Assembly (NCBI RefSeq): GCF_900109685.1
Contig: NZ_FOBB01000009.1
Location: forward strand, 186,001-250,000
DNA length: 64,000 nucleotides
DNA from: Chitinophaga rupis
GTDB lineage: Bacteria; Bacteroidota; Bacteroidia; Chitinophagales; Chitinophagaceae
Direction: 5' to 3'
Shown here: positions 35,519 to 44,912 of the stretch, in pieces
Numbering within the stretch: the stretch's first letter is position 1
Layout of the letters: each line of letters starts with the position of its first letter
Made by a program: the position numbers and the translations under genes
Notes under the pieces: generated by a model
What the model was told of the DNA's origin: nothing
The model's input: the letters and a program-made list of their open reading frames with translations, nothing else
Databases searched by the model: none

Positions 35519-36222
35519 GCAACAATCCGTATAAATCCATTAAGGAACAGGCTTATGAAGCCAATATGGCCCTGCCCCGCTTAGGGCTGGTGCTGTTCAC
35601 CTTCGGGAATGTGAGCGTAGTGGACCGCGACAAAGGCGTGTTTGCCATTAAGCCCAGCGGTGTGCCCTACGAGCTGTTAAAGCCCAAACAGATCGTGATA
35701 GTGGACTTTGATGCTAATGTAGTGGAAGGCAAGCACCGTCCCTCATCCGATACTAAAACACATGCTGTGTTGTACAAACACTGGGAAAAAATAGGCGGTA
35801 TTGTGCACACGCACTCCACCTACGCTACAGCCTGGGCACAGGCACAGCGCGACATTCCCATCTTTGGCACCACGCATGCCGATCACCTGACCGTGGATGT
35901 TCCCTGCGCACCACCTATGGATGATGACATGATCAAAGGAAACTATGAATACGAAACCGGCTTCCAGATCATGAACTGCTTTAAGGATAAAAAACTATCC
36001 TATGAAGAGGTGGAAATGATCCTGGTAGGCAATCATGCCCCCTTTACCTGGGGTAAGGATGCAGATAAAGCCGTGTATAACGCTGCCGTACTGGAAGAGG
36101 TGGCCCGCATGGCCCTGTTAACGGAACAGGCCAATCCACAGGCCCCGCGCTTAAAGGATACGCTGATCCGTAAGCACTTTGAGCGTAAGCACGGACCAGA
36201 CGCATACTACGGGCAGGAGTAA
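35515..36222 (+). CDS. araD: L-ribulose-5-phosphate 4-epimerase
   Basis: 235 aa, the usual length. It belongs to the class II aldolase/adducin fold with the zinc-binding HTHS (HTHSTYATAWAQAQ near residue 96) and a later His (NHAPFTWG near 170). The N-terminal LGLVLFTFGNVSVVDR contains the phosphate-binding GNVS. It turns L-ribulose 5-phosphate into D-xylulose 5-phosphate, which enters the pentose phosphate pathway. Start and araB stop overlap (ATGA), so translation is coupled. Confidence 0.95.
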   Translation: MSNNPYKSIKEQAYEANMALPRLGLVLFTFGNVSVVDRDKGVFAIKPSGVPYELLKPKQIVIVDFDANVVEGKHRPSSDTKTHAVLYKHWEKIGGIVHTHSTYATAWAQAQRDIPIFGTTHADHLTVDVPCAPPMDDDMIKGNYEYETGFQIMNCFKDKKLSYEEVEMILVGNHAPFTWGKDADKAVYNAAVLEEVARMALLTEQANPQAPRLKDTLIRKHFERKHGPDAYYGQE

Positions 36223-36243
36223 GGAATTATAAATGATCCGCTG

Positions 36244-36292
36244 CATTCGCGTTCAGCATTAAGCATTCAGCGTTAAGCCTAATTCGTAATTA
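36244..36292. repeat. AACGCTGAATGC and AATTACG words between araD and araA
   Basis: CATTCGCGTTCAGCATTAAG-type words (36244-36278) are followed by CCTAATTCGTAATTAC (36278-36292). They lie inside the arabinose operon, so they do not simply mark operon ends. Confidence 0.5.
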
Positions 36293-36307
36293 CAAAAAGC
36301 TTCATTC

Positions 36308-37810
36308 ATGATAAACTTAAAGAATTTCGAGGTTTGGTTCATTACCGGCAGCCAGCACCTGTATGGAGAAGAAACATTAAAACAGGTAGCAGAACATGCG
36401 CAAACTATTGCCAAGTCACTGGATGGCGCGGCCAGCATTCCCGTTCGGATTGTATTTAAGCCCGTGGTTAAAACCCCGGATGAAATATACCGCGTGTGCC
36501 AGGAAGCCAATACCACGGCTAACTGCATAGGCATCATTGCATGGATGCATACTTTCTCGCCTGCAAAAATGTGGATAGGCGGCCTCAAAGTATTACAACG
36601 TCCCTTGCTGCACCTGCATACCCAGTTTAACCGCGATATTCCCTGGGGACAAATAGATATGGACTTCATGAACCTGAACCAGTCGGCCCATGGTGACCGC
36701 GAGTTTGGTTTTATGATGTCGCGCATGCGCATGAACCGCAAAGTGGTAGTAGGCCACTGGCAGGAGAGCAGTGTGCAGGAAGAAATAGGCACCTGGCTGC
36801 GCGCTGCCGCCGGCTGGTACGACTGGCAGGGCGCCCGTTTTGCCCGTATTGGCGATAACATGCGCCAGGTAGCTGTTACTGAAGGTGATAAGGTAGAAGC
36901 TGAGCTGCAGTTCGGTTACTCCGTAAATGGTTATGGAGTAGGGGATGTAGTAGCCAAAGTAAAAGCGGTAAGCGATGCGGAAATAGCCCGCTTAACGGCT
37001 GAATACGAACAAAGCTATCAGGTGGCAGCTTCGCTGCGCAAAGGTGGCGATCAGCATGCTTCCTTACAAACTGCTGCAAGGATAGAATTAGGCTTGCGTG
37101 CTTTCCTGGAAGAAGGTAACTTTAAAGGGTTTACTGATACCTTTGAGGACCTGCATGGCCTTGACCAGCTGCCCGGTATAGCCGTGCAGCGCCTGATGGC
37201 GGATGGTTACGGCTTTGGCGGGGAAGGCGACTGGAAAACATCGGCCCTGGTGCGCGCCATGAAAGTAATGGGCAGCGGCCTGCCGGGCGGTACCTCTTTT
37301 ATGGAGGATTATACATACCACTTTGACCCGGATAACCGTTTAGTATTAGGCGCGCACATGCTGGAAATATGTGCCTCCATTGCTAACGGCAAACCTTCCT
37401 GCGAAGTGCATCCCTTAGGTATTGGCGGAAAGGCTGACCCCGTGAGACTTGTATTTAATGTAGCTGAAGGCCCTGCCATTAATGCCTCCGTAATTGATAT
37501 GGGTAACCGCTTCCGCCTGCTGGTGAATGAAGTGGAAGCCGTAAAACCGCAGCACGAGCTGCCCAAGCTGCCCGTAGCACGTGTGCTGTGGAAGCCCCTG
37601 CCGGATATGAGCACCGCCTGCGCAGCCTGGATCCAGGCCGGCGGCGCACACCATACCTGCTACAGCCAGCACTTAACCGCTGCGCATATGCAGGACTTCG
37701 CAGACATGGCCGGTATTGAATATGTGCGTATCGACAAAGAAACAAAACTGTACCAGTTCAGGAATGAGCTGCGTTGGAACGAAGTATTTTATCAGATCAA
37801 TAAACGATAA
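36308..37810 (+). CDS. araA: L-arabinose isomerase
   Basis: 500 aa, normal for AraA. Recognisable blocks are EVWFITGSQHLYGEETL at the N-terminus, WMHTFSPAKMWIGGL, the RPLLHLHTQFNR metal/substrate strand and TSFMEDYTYHFDPDNRLVLGAHMLEICASIA with the Glu and His metal ligands. It converts L-arabinose to L-ribulose, the first step, using manganese. It is the last gene of araR-araB-araD-araA and is followed by two strong terminators. The order kinase-epimerase-isomerase fits the Bacteroidota arabinose locus. Confidence 0.95.
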   Translation: MINLKNFEVWFITGSQHLYGEETLKQVAEHAQTIAKSLDGAASIPVRIVFKPVVKTPDEIYRVCQEANTTANCIGIIAWMHTFSPAKMWIGGLKVLQRPLLHLHTQFNRDIPWGQIDMDFMNLNQSAHGDREFGFMMSRMRMNRKVVVGHWQESSVQEEIGTWLRAAAGWYDWQGARFARIGDNMRQVAVTEGDKVEAELQFGYSVNGYGVGDVVAKVKAVSDAEIARLTAEYEQSYQVAASLRKGGDQHASLQTAARIELGLRAFLEEGNFKGFTDTFEDLHGLDQLPGIAVQRLMADGYGFGGEGDWKTSALVRAMKVMGSGLPGGTSFMEDYTYHFDPDNRLVLGAHMLEICASIANGKPSCEVHPLGIGGKADPVRLVFNVAEGPAINASVIDMGNRFRLLVNEVEAVKPQHELPKLPVARVLWKPLPDMSTACAAWIQAGGAHHTCYSQHLTAAHMQDFADMAGIEYVRIDKETKLYQFRNELRWNEVFYQINKR

Positions 37811-37861
37811 ACATAAAATTAGTTGCTGATTAACCATCAGCCATTGATGACGTGGAATAAC

Positions 37862-37945
37862 AAAAGGCCGGATTCTTCCGGCCTTTTTTTTATGGGGTAG
37901 ATATGGCAATTGTAGCAAAAGCCGGAAGAATCCGGCCTTTGTACA
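37862..37945. terminator. Two inverted GGCCGGAA hairpin terminators between convergent operons
   Basis: AAAAGGCCGGA/TCCGGCCTTTT (37862-37892) with a T8 tail ends the arabinose operon. A second hairpin of the same sequence in reverse orientation (37917-37940) faces the minus-strand tolC gene. Each can fold alone, or the two can pair with each other. Confidence 0.8.
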
Positions 37946-37976
37946 TTTAAAAAACACTAAACAAATAGAACCGCTG

Positions 37977-39320
37977 TTATTGTTTGCCGGTAGTGCGGTC
38001 CAGCTCAATCCTGGCAGAGAGGTAATCATATACCGCCTCCAGGTAGTTCAGCTGGGCCGTTGTTAAGGCCAGTTCCGCATCCGTTAATTCCAGTCTTGTT
38101 GTTACGCCTTTCTGATAGCGGTATTGCACAATTGTATAGCTCTCACTCGCAGTGGTTTGTACCTGTTGCTGCGTTTGCATTCTTTCAGAAGTTTCCTGTA
38201 AGTTGGCTATCACCTGCCGCACTTCTGTTTTCAGCTGCTCATAAGCATCCGTGATCTCAATACCCGATTGCTCATAGGACAGCTTGGCCTGCCTGATCTT
38301 AGCCAGGTTGCTGCTGCCGCTGAATAAGGGTACAGATACCTGTGCACCTGCAAAAGATGCTGCCGGCCAGGAGGCATTGGTGAAATCAAACTTACGCGCC
38401 TGTGTTTGCAGCTGGTACTGGCCTACCAAAGACACTACAGGTAGCCGTCTTGCTTTGGCCAGGGCAATACCCTGCTCACTGATCTGGCGGTTAATGTTCA
38501 GCTGCTGCAGGTCCGGGCGGTTGGCTTTTGCTTCCTCGTACACCGCGGTTTCCTGCGGTATCACAATAACTTCCGGATGCCGCAGCAGGGAATCCGTAAG
38601 GTTCACTTCCTGCAGGGAGTCAATGCCTATGAGCGTGGTAAGCTGCAGCTTGCCTACTTCAATGGCTTTGTTCAGCCGCAGAATATCAGGCTCCAGGTTT
38701 TTAACGCTGGTGTATGCACGCAGCGTGTCTACCCGCAAAGCCCGGCCCTGCGCCAGTAAGGAGCTGGCATCCTGCAGGGCTTTTTTATTACGCTGCAGGC
38801 TTTCATACTGCAGCTTTAACCGTTGGTTCAGCACCAGTATGCCCAGGTAAGTGCGCTTTACAGCAGCGCTTATATCTATTTCTTTAGCGGCATAGCTGCT
38901 GCGGCTGGCTTTTTCCTGCAGCTGCGCTTCGCGCTGGGAGGGCCTTGCAGCCGGATTGTATACCGGGTAGGAGGCAGAGAGCGCAGCAGAGAACTGATCG
39001 CGCCCGCCAAAACGGCTGTAGGGAACTTTATCCTTATCATTCGTTTCCCCTAAGCCAAAGAACACCGGCAGGTCAAAATAATGTGCGTACTGCGCACCTA
39101 TGCCGGCAGAGGGCAGGGACAGGCTGCGCGCCACTTTCCGCTGTTCCTGCGCCACGCTGATGTCAATGTTGGCCGCCTTTAGCTGGCGGTTATTCTTAAT
39201 GGCCATAGACACTGCATCCTGCAACGATAAGGAGATCGTTTGTGCGTGCACGGTAGCACTGTACAGGAATAGTCCGGCCGATAATAAAATACTATATGGA
39301 AAAAATGTTCTACTTGTCAT
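37977..39320 (-). CDS. TolC family outer-membrane channel
   Basis: 447 aa with a signal peptide (FFPYSILLSAGLFLYSATVHAQ). OEP-type coiled-coil repeats are seen (MAIKNNRQLKAANIDISVAQEQRKVAR; LRLNKAIEVGKLQLTTL; GVTTRLELTDAELALTTAQLNYLEAVYDYLSARIEL). It is the outer-membrane part of the pump encoded by the two genes upstream of it on this strand. Its start overlaps the RND stop by 4 bp (ATGA). It is last in the operon and faces the paired terminators. Confidence 0.92.
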   Translation of the reverse strand: MTSRTFFPYSILLSAGLFLYSATVHAQTISLSLQDAVSMAIKNNRQLKAANIDISVAQEQRKVARSLSLPSAGIGAQYAHYFDLPVFFGLGETNDKDKVPYSRFGGRDQFSAALSASYPVYNPAARPSQREAQLQEKASRSSYAAKEIDISAAVKRTYLGILVLNQRLKLQYESLQRNKKALQDASSLLAQGRALRVDTLRAYTSVKNLEPDILRLNKAIEVGKLQLTTLIGIDSLQEVNLTDSLLRHPEVIVIPQETAVYEEAKANRPDLQQLNINRQISEQGIALAKARRLPVVSLVGQYQLQTQARKFDFTNASWPAASFAGAQVSVPLFSGSSNLAKIRQAKLSYEQSGIEITDAYEQLKTEVRQVIANLQETSERMQTQQQVQTTASESYTIVQYRYQKGVTTRLELTDAELALTTAQLNYLEAVYDYLSARIELDRTTGKQ

Positions 39321-42300
39321 AATGCATCGTTTGTATGTACAGCAACAGGGTGGCCGCCAGCATGCGCTAACCCGGCAGCCCCGTTAACATCCCGTAACGC
39401 TGGTTTAGCGGGCCGGGAGAAATATGAATAAACAGAGGGGATCACATACAGGGTAAGCACACCGGCGAAGATCAATCCACCCACTACCACAATACCCAGT
39501 GAGGTACGGCTGCCGGAGGAGTTACCCAGCGACAGCGCAATGGGCAATGCGCCAAAGATCATGGCCAGCGTGGTCATTAAAATGGGGCGGAACCTGGATA
39601 CCGCGGCATTCAGCACCGCCTCTCTTACCGTTTGCCCGGCCTGTTTGTTATGGTTGGCAAACTCCACGATCAGGATCCCGTTCTTCGTGATCAAACCTAT
39701 GAGCATAATGATACCGATCTCACTGAAGATGTTGATAGACTGCCCGGTGAGCCACAGGCTCAGTAATGCGCCGGTTACAGCCATCGGCACCGTTAACAGG
39801 ATGATGAACGGATCTATCAAACTTTCAAACTGTGCGGCCAGCACCAGGTAAATAAGGATGATGGCAAAGATGAAGGCAAAGAACAGGCTGGAGCTGCTTT
39901 CCGCATAATCGCGGCTTTGGCCTGCCAGGTCGGTAGAGAAACCTTTGGGCAATACCCTTGCGGTAATACCATCCAGCTCCTTGATGGCCTGTCCTAAACT
40001 AACGCCGGGCGGCGGGGTAGCGGAAATCGTTACCGCATATGACTGGTTGTAACGGTAAATAGCGGGAGGGCTGATGCCTTCTTTCAAAGACACCAGGTTA
40101 TCCAGCGATACCATGTCGTTGTTAGCAGCTTTTACAAACAGGGAGCGCAGGTTCTCCGGTGTGGACCTTTCTTTACGGTCCAGCTGCCCGATCACTTCAT
40201 ACTGCCGGTCGTTATAAATAAAATATCCATAACGGCGGCCACTCAGCGCCAGCTGCAGCGTACGGCCAATTTCCTGGGTAGAGATGCCTAACTGGGCAGC
40301 CCGTTGCCGGTCAATGGAAATACTGATCTCCGGGCGGTTCACTTTAAAGTCAGGATCCTGGAAGCTGAGCTTTTTGCTTTGATATACTTCGCCCATCAGC
40401 TTGGGCATAATGTTCACCAGCTGCTGCAGGTCCGGCGCTTTAATAACATACTGCACCGGCTGTGTTGTAGCAAAACCGCCGATGGTAGGGATCTGTATGG
40501 GAATACATAATACATTGCGGAAACGCCCCACAGCGCCCATCAGCTTCTGGTACACCTGCGCCTGCGACAGGCCGCTTTTACGGTCTTTCGGATCTTCCAG
40601 GAATATCCACTGGAAGCCTCCGTTCACAGGTTGTGCCAGGGTGCCTATACTGGCTGCAATACCGGCATAGGTGCGGCTGTTGTTCAGGTCGGGGATAGAA
40701 TCCGCTACGTAGTTACTGATCTCTTTCATAGTAGCTTCCATACTTTCATAGGAAGTACCTTCCGGTGCAATCACTGCCAGGCCTATCATAGAGCGGTCTT
40801 CCAGTGGCGCCAGCTCTGAAGGCAGCTTGGGTGCCAGCACATAAGCAATGGCAAATGACAGCAGCAGCAATCCAAAACCTGCCCAGCGATAACGGAAAAA
40901 GAAGCGCAGTGAACGTTCGTACCCGTTGTTCAATCCTACGAACCAGGGTTCTGTTTTGCGGTATAGCCAGCCATGCGTGGCGCCGGCCTTCAGTAAGTAA
41001 GCGCTCATCATAGGCGATAAGGTTAACGCCACAAATGCCGACACTAACACGGAACCTGCTACCACTATTGCAAACTCTTTGAACAAACGGCCGGTGATAC
41101 CACCTAAGAATAAGATGGGCAGGAACACGGCCGCCAGCGTGATGGTAGTGGAGATCACCGCAAAATATATTTCATTGGAACCCGTGCGTGCGGCCTGCAT
41201 CGGGTGCATGCCCTGTTCTACCTTACTGTAAATATTCTCCAGCACCACAATGGCATCATCCACCACCAGGCCAATGGCCAGCACCAATCCTAACAGGGTT
41301 AATACGTTGATGGAGAAGTTACCCACGTACATAATAAAGAACGCGGAGATGATGGATACCGGGATAGCTACAATGGGAATAATGGTGCTGCGCCAGTCGC
41401 GCAGGAAAATGAAAATGATCAGCGTTACCAGCCCAAAGGCTATCATCAGTGTTTCCTCTACTTCTGATAAGGAGTTACGCACCGGTACCGTAAAATCTTT
41501 ACCTAAAGAGATCTGGTATTCTTTTGGCGCTGATTTTACAATCTCTTCAAAACGTTTTTTAAACTCATCCACAATAGCCAGGGAGTTGGCGCCACGCTGC
41601 GGCTGTACACCGGTACCTACTCCATACAGCGCTGTTTTGCCTTCCACTTCTATCATCGCCGTGCGTTCATTCTGTGATGACATTACTGCTGTACCCACAT
41701 CCTGGAACCTTACGATGGCGCCATCCTTCTGGCTAACGATCATGTTATTGAAATCCGCTTCCGTCACTAATCTTCCCTGAGTGCGTAGCGTTACTTCCGT
41801 GTTTTGTCCCTCAATACGGCCGCTTGGTAAGTCAACGTTCTCACGCTGCAGCGCCGTTTGTATATCCGTAGGCGTTAGTCCGTATGCAGCCAGCTTCACA
41901 GGGTCCATACGTAAGCGCATGGAGCGTTTGCGGCCTGCATAGGAATCTACCAGGCGTACCCCGGGAATGGACTGTAAACGTTCTTTAATGTTAATGTTTA
42001 CAAAGTCTGTAATGTCCTCCAGGCTTTTGGTAGCGCTTTTTACGGTCAGGAACACCAGGAACTCCGGTGGTCCGGATTTTTCCACTACAGTGGGCTCTAT
42101 GTCCGTAGGCAGCTGCTGCCTTGATTTGGAAACCTTATCCCGCACATCATTGGCGGCTGCTTCCAGGTCGGCGCTCAGGTTAAATTCTACGGTAATAATG
42201 CTCACCTGTTCGCGTGATACGGACGACATAGCGCGGATCCCGTTGGCTTCCGCAATAGCCTCTTCCAGCGGTTTGGTTACCTGCGAGGCAATAATATCCG

Positions 42301-42469
42301 CGCTGGCGCCGGGGTACACAGTGGTAACTGTTACGATGGGAGAATCTGTTACCGGGTATTCCCGTGTGCCCAGGAAACTATAACCTACTATACCAAAAAG
42401 TATAAGCAGTACTGACATCACCCCGGCCAATACGGGCCTGGAGATGCTCATTTGTGAAATAGCACTCAT
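39317..42469 (-). CDS. RND efflux transporter permease (HAE1-like)
   Basis: 1050 aa, the AcrB/MexF length. It has TM1 at residues 12-32 (PVLAGVMSVLLILFGIVGYSFLG), two periplasmic porter/docking domains and TM blocks including VLAIGLVVDDAIVVLENIY, the acidic TM4 segment, and MLIGLITKNGILIVEFAN near the end. It exports drugs or other hydrophobic compounds in exchange for protons. It forms one operon with the adaptor upstream and TolC downstream. It is more similar in layout to HAE1 pumps than to the CusA pump at 26.5 kb. Substrate unknown. Confidence 0.93.
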   Translation of the reverse strand: MSAISQMSISRPVLAGVMSVLLILFGIVGYSFLGTREYPVTDSPIVTVTTVYPGASADIIASQVTKPLEEAIAEANGIRAMSSVSREQVSIITVEFNLSADLEAAANDVRDKVSKSRQQLPTDIEPTVVEKSGPPEFLVFLTVKSATKSLEDITDFVNINIKERLQSIPGVRLVDSYAGRKRSMRLRMDPVKLAAYGLTPTDIQTALQRENVDLPSGRIEGQNTEVTLRTQGRLVTEADFNNMIVSQKDGAIVRFQDVGTAVMSSQNERTAMIEVEGKTALYGVGTGVQPQRGANSLAIVDEFKKRFEEIVKSAPKEYQISLGKDFTVPVRNSLSEVEETLMIAFGLVTLIIFIFLRDWRSTIIPIVAIPVSIISAFFIMYVGNFSINVLTLLGLVLAIGLVVDDAIVVLENIYSKVEQGMHPMQAARTGSNEIYFAVISTTITLAAVFLPILFLGGITGRLFKEFAIVVAGSVLVSAFVALTLSPMMSAYLLKAGATHGWLYRKTEPWFVGLNNGYERSLRFFFRYRWAGFGLLLLSFAIAYVLAPKLPSELAPLEDRSMIGLAVIAPEGTSYESMEATMKEISNYVADSIPDLNNSRTYAGIAASIGTLAQPVNGGFQWIFLEDPKDRKSGLSQAQVYQKLMGAVGRFRNVLCIPIQIPTIGGFATTQPVQYVIKAPDLQQLVNIMPKLMGEVYQSKKLSFQDPDFKVNRPEISISIDRQRAAQLGISTQEIGRTLQLALSGRRYGYFIYNDRQYEVIGQLDRKERSTPENLRSLFVKAANNDMVSLDNLVSLKEGISPPAIYRYNQSYAVTISATPPPGVSLGQAIKELDGITARVLPKGFSTDLAGQSRDYAESSSSLFFAFIFAIILIYLVLAAQFESLIDPFIILLTVPMAVTGALLSLWLTGQSINIFSEIGIIMLIGLITKNGILIVEFANHNKQAGQTVREAVLNAAVSRFRPILMTTLAMIFGALPIALSLGNSSGSRTSLGIVVVGGLIFAGVLTLYVIPSVYSYFSRPAKPALRDVNGAAGLAHAGGHPVAVHTNDAL

Positions 42470-42570
42470 AAAAAAAGAAGTTGTTAGAAATAAATGAGAG
42501 AGGGTGAAGGATGAAAGGCGAAGTATGTTTGATGCTACTGTAATATTGTTTCGCCTTTCAACACTTCACT

Positions 42571-43647
42571 TTATTTAACCGTAACCAGGTCCACGGCTGC
42601 ACCGGGCGTAAGGCGCAGCAGGTTGCTGGTGATCACGGTATCGCCGGCGGCTAATCCTTTTAAGATCTGTACATCGTAAGCGCCGCGTTGTCCTATCTGT
42701 ACTTCGGTGAATTGAACGGTTTTATTTTTAGATACATATACTGCGTATCCCTGTGAAGATGGCATCAGCGCCTGGCTGGGGATCTTCAGTGCATTGTCTG
42801 CAGTATGCAGGGACAGTGTTAAACGTGCGCTTTGCCCGGGAACCAGCGTGTGCTGCGCATTGGGAGCAATAGCTCTTATCAGCAGCGTGCGGGTTTGCGC
42901 ATCCAGGCTGGATTCTTTTGCGATCACGGTAGCATGGTGCTGCGCGGTATCGGATGCTACGCTAAAAGCCTGCTGCTCATTAATGCTGATCAGGTTTGCA
43001 TATTTTTCCGGTACCTGGAACTCAACTTTAATACGGCTGTCGTCCACAATGTTCGTGAGCACGGTGTTGGCAGATACCAATGCGCCCTGGTAAGCGCGGA
43101 TAATACCGATACGGCCGTTAAACGGCGCGCGGATGCGTGTTTTGGCAATGGTAACCTGTAGGGCGCGGATCTCTGCCTGCAGCACTTTCAGGTTAGTGAT
43201 AGCCTGGTCATAATCCTGCTGCATGGCTGCATCATGCGCTATCAGGTCTTTCAGGCGCGTCTCGTTCAGGATGGCCAGCTTCTCCTGCTGGTGTAGCCTT
43301 TCCAGGTCGGCCTGCAGGTCTGCATCATCCAGCTGGAACAGCAGGGCGCCTGCAGAAACTACGTTACCTTCTTTTACATGTACCTGCACAACCTTGCGTT
43401 GCAGCTCGCTCACAATGCTTACTTCCTGGTTGGCTACCAGGGAGCCGGTGATCTCCAGCTCATCGCTAAAGTTGCTGGTTCGTACAATATGGCCGTCAGC
43501 CGGAATGGCTGTAGATGCTGCGGTGGCGGCGGGTGCGGGCTCTTTTTCACTGGCCCGGGTGGCACAGGCCTGCAGCAACACTGAGATCAGGGAAGAGAGC
43601 AGGAACAGGCTGATGCCGGAACGGAATAACAATAACTGATGCTTCAT
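42571..43647 (-). CDS. RND efflux periplasmic adaptor (MFP), lipoprotein
   Basis: 358 aa. The lipoprotein signal is good (ISLFLLSSLISVLLQACATR). The lipoyl half VHVKEGNVVSAGALLFQLDDADLQADLERL, a short helical hairpin, the second lipoyl half IRAPFNGRIGIIRAYQGALVSANTVL and a beta-barrel ending in a membrane-proximal domain fit MexE/MexA-like adaptors. It precedes the RND gene by about 100 bp and follows arsR on the same strand. It forms the periplasmic bridge of the tripartite system. Confidence 0.9.
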   Translation of the reverse strand: MKHQLLLFRSGISLFLLSSLISVLLQACATRASEKEPAPAATAASTAIPADGHIVRTSNFSDELEITGSLVANQEVSIVSELQRKVVQVHVKEGNVVSAGALLFQLDDADLQADLERLHQQEKLAILNETRLKDLIAHDAAMQQDYDQAITNLKVLQAEIRALQVTIAKTRIRAPFNGRIGIIRAYQGALVSANTVLTNIVDDSRIKVEFQVPEKYANLISINEQQAFSVASDTAQHHATVIAKESSLDAQTRTLLIRAIAPNAQHTLVPGQSARLTLSLHTADNALKIPSQALMPSSQGYAVYVSKNKTVQFTEVQIGQRGAYDVQILKGLAAGDTVITSNLLRLTPGAAVDLVTVK

Positions 43648-43677
43648 AAAAAAGGGTACTTTGTTATAGACTTATTT

Positions 43678-43689
43678 AAATGTTTCGAT
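43678..43689 (-). promoter_or_regulatory. Candidate ArsR operator copy 1
   Basis: AAATGTTTCGAT, identical to the copy at 43749-43760 (71 bp apart), in the gap between arsR and the efflux operon. Confidence 0.5.
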
Positions 43690-43748
43690 TGGTTAGAACC
43701 TGGGAAACCCAAAAAGTTCATCCGGGTTACAAAGATATAGACGTATTG

Positions 43749-43760
43749 AAATGTTTCGAT
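43749..43760 (-). promoter_or_regulatory. Candidate ArsR operator copy 2
   Basis: Second exact copy of AAATGTTTCGAT. Preceded by G, it forms GAAA-TG-TTTC, a short inverted repeat typical of a dimer site. It lies directly downstream of the arsR stop, which fits control of the efflux genes by the product. Confidence 0.5.
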
Positions 43761-43781
43761 AGATTAAGTGTAAAAAAAGTG

Positions 43782-44057
43782 TCAGCTTTTTAAGGTCTGT
43801 AAAAATTCTACGTACTGGTCTATCATTGCAGCATTCAAATGGTACTTTACGTAACGGCCTTCTTTTACCGGAATTACCAGCTCTGCATCGGACAGCTGTT
43901 TCAGATGGTGGGAGATAGAGGGTTGGGTAAGATCTATAAATTCATACATATCGGAACAGTACAAACAGTCCTGGTTTTTTCTTAACTCCTTTAAGATCAA
44001 TAGGCGGTTAGGGTCTGCTAGCGCTTTGGCAATCTTCTCCACTTTCTTGGTATCCAT
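43782..44057 (-). CDS. ArsR family transcriptional regulator
   Basis: 91 aa, a small winged-helix repressor: KVEKIAKALADPNRLLILKEL, then the recognition helix LTQPSISHHLKQLSDAELV and a wing (PVKEGRYVKYHLN). CLYCSDMYEF holds the two cysteines (CxxC) in the first helix region, which in metal sensors can bind a metal, so it may sense metal or thiol state; the ELRKNQDCLYC position is also seen in non-metal members. Its gene is directly upstream of an RND operon with repeated AAATGTTTCGAT sites. The inducer is unknown. Confidence 0.88.
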   Translation of the reverse strand: MDTKKVEKIAKALADPNRLLILKELRKNQDCLYCSDMYEFIDLTQPSISHHLKQLSDAELVIPVKEGRYVKYHLNAAMIDQYVEFLQTLKS

Positions 44058-44126
44058 ACAATAATCTTTATAGCTTATAGCAATTGAAAAGCGAAATTAC
44101 AGCTTTAAATGAAGTTATCCAGCAAT

Positions 44127-44669
44127 TCAAAGGGTATTCCAGTCGTGGAGCAGTTCTTTTAACAATTTCTTTCCCTCCGGCCATTCCCCTAAGCCGGAGC
44201 TGGCGTTAATGTGTCCTTTGGGCCCGGCGTTCACAAAACGGCTGCCCCATGCATCTGCAAACAGGTGCGAACGTTCCGGTGTGGTGTATTCATCATTCGT
44301 GCTGGACACTACAATGCTTTTAAAGGGAAGGGGCTGTAAGGGAATGGGAGAGAAGCCTTTGGCTTCCTTTGGGAAAGATGGGCGTTCCGCATCGGCCGGC
44401 GCTACCAGCAGGGCGCCCTTTATATGCAGCTTTGTTTGCGCAGCCCAGTGTACCAGCGCTATGCAGGCCAGGCTATGCGCTACAATAACTACCTGCGGGC
44501 CTGCGGCAGCTACTGCCTGCTCTATTTGTTTAACCCAGTCTGCACATACCGGCGCATCCCAGTTCTTTTGTTCGATCCGTTGAATGCCAGGCTGCTGTTC
44601 CCATAATGTTTGCCAATGTAAAGGACCGGAGCTGCCCAACCCGGGGGCAGTCAGAACGCTTATATCCAT
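44127..44669 (-). CDS. RBBP9/YdeN-type alpha/beta hydrolase
   Basis: 180 aa, the short single-domain form. Features are TAPGLGSSGPLHWQTLWEQ at the N-terminus, the nucleophile elbow VIVAHSLACIALVHWA (Ser near residue 66), the Asp strand SSTNDEYTTPERS, and a His in GPKGHINASSGLGEWPEG. This matches the RBBP9/YdeN family of small serine hydrolases. It is cytoplasmic, with no signal peptide. Substrate unknown. It is separated from arsR by 69 bp on the same strand, which may be chance. Confidence 0.85.
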   Translation of the reverse strand: MDISVLTAPGLGSSGPLHWQTLWEQQPGIQRIEQKNWDAPVCADWVKQIEQAVAAAGPQVVIVAHSLACIALVHWAAQTKLHIKGALLVAPADAERPSFPKEAKGFSPIPLQPLPFKSIVVSSTNDEYTTPERSHLFADAWGSRFVNAGPKGHINASSGLGEWPEGKKLLKELLHDWNTL

Positions 44670-44725
44670 AAATACCAGACGGTTTAGAAAGATGGATATA
44701 CAATGTACGTTAAATGCAGAAAAAA

Positions 44726-44755
44726 AGAAAGGCCGAAGGAATTCGGCCTTTTTTA
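44726..44755. terminator. Bidirectional GGCCGAA hairpin terminator
   Basis: AAAGGCCGAA and TTCGGCCTTT pair around GGAA and are followed by T runs on both strands. It lies between the RBBP9-like gene and queG and can end transcription of queG (minus strand). Confidence 0.7.
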
Positions 44756-44912
44756 ATGCTAAAATTCCACGTTATGGCACTCAGGTCCATAAGATCTTTA
44801 ACGAATAATTTATGTTGCGCATAATAGTTTATGAAGGAAATAGAACAGCGATCACGCTGGAGAAATGTATTGTCTATGTTATGGCTGCTGCTTTGTAAGA
44901 CAAATGTAGTAC

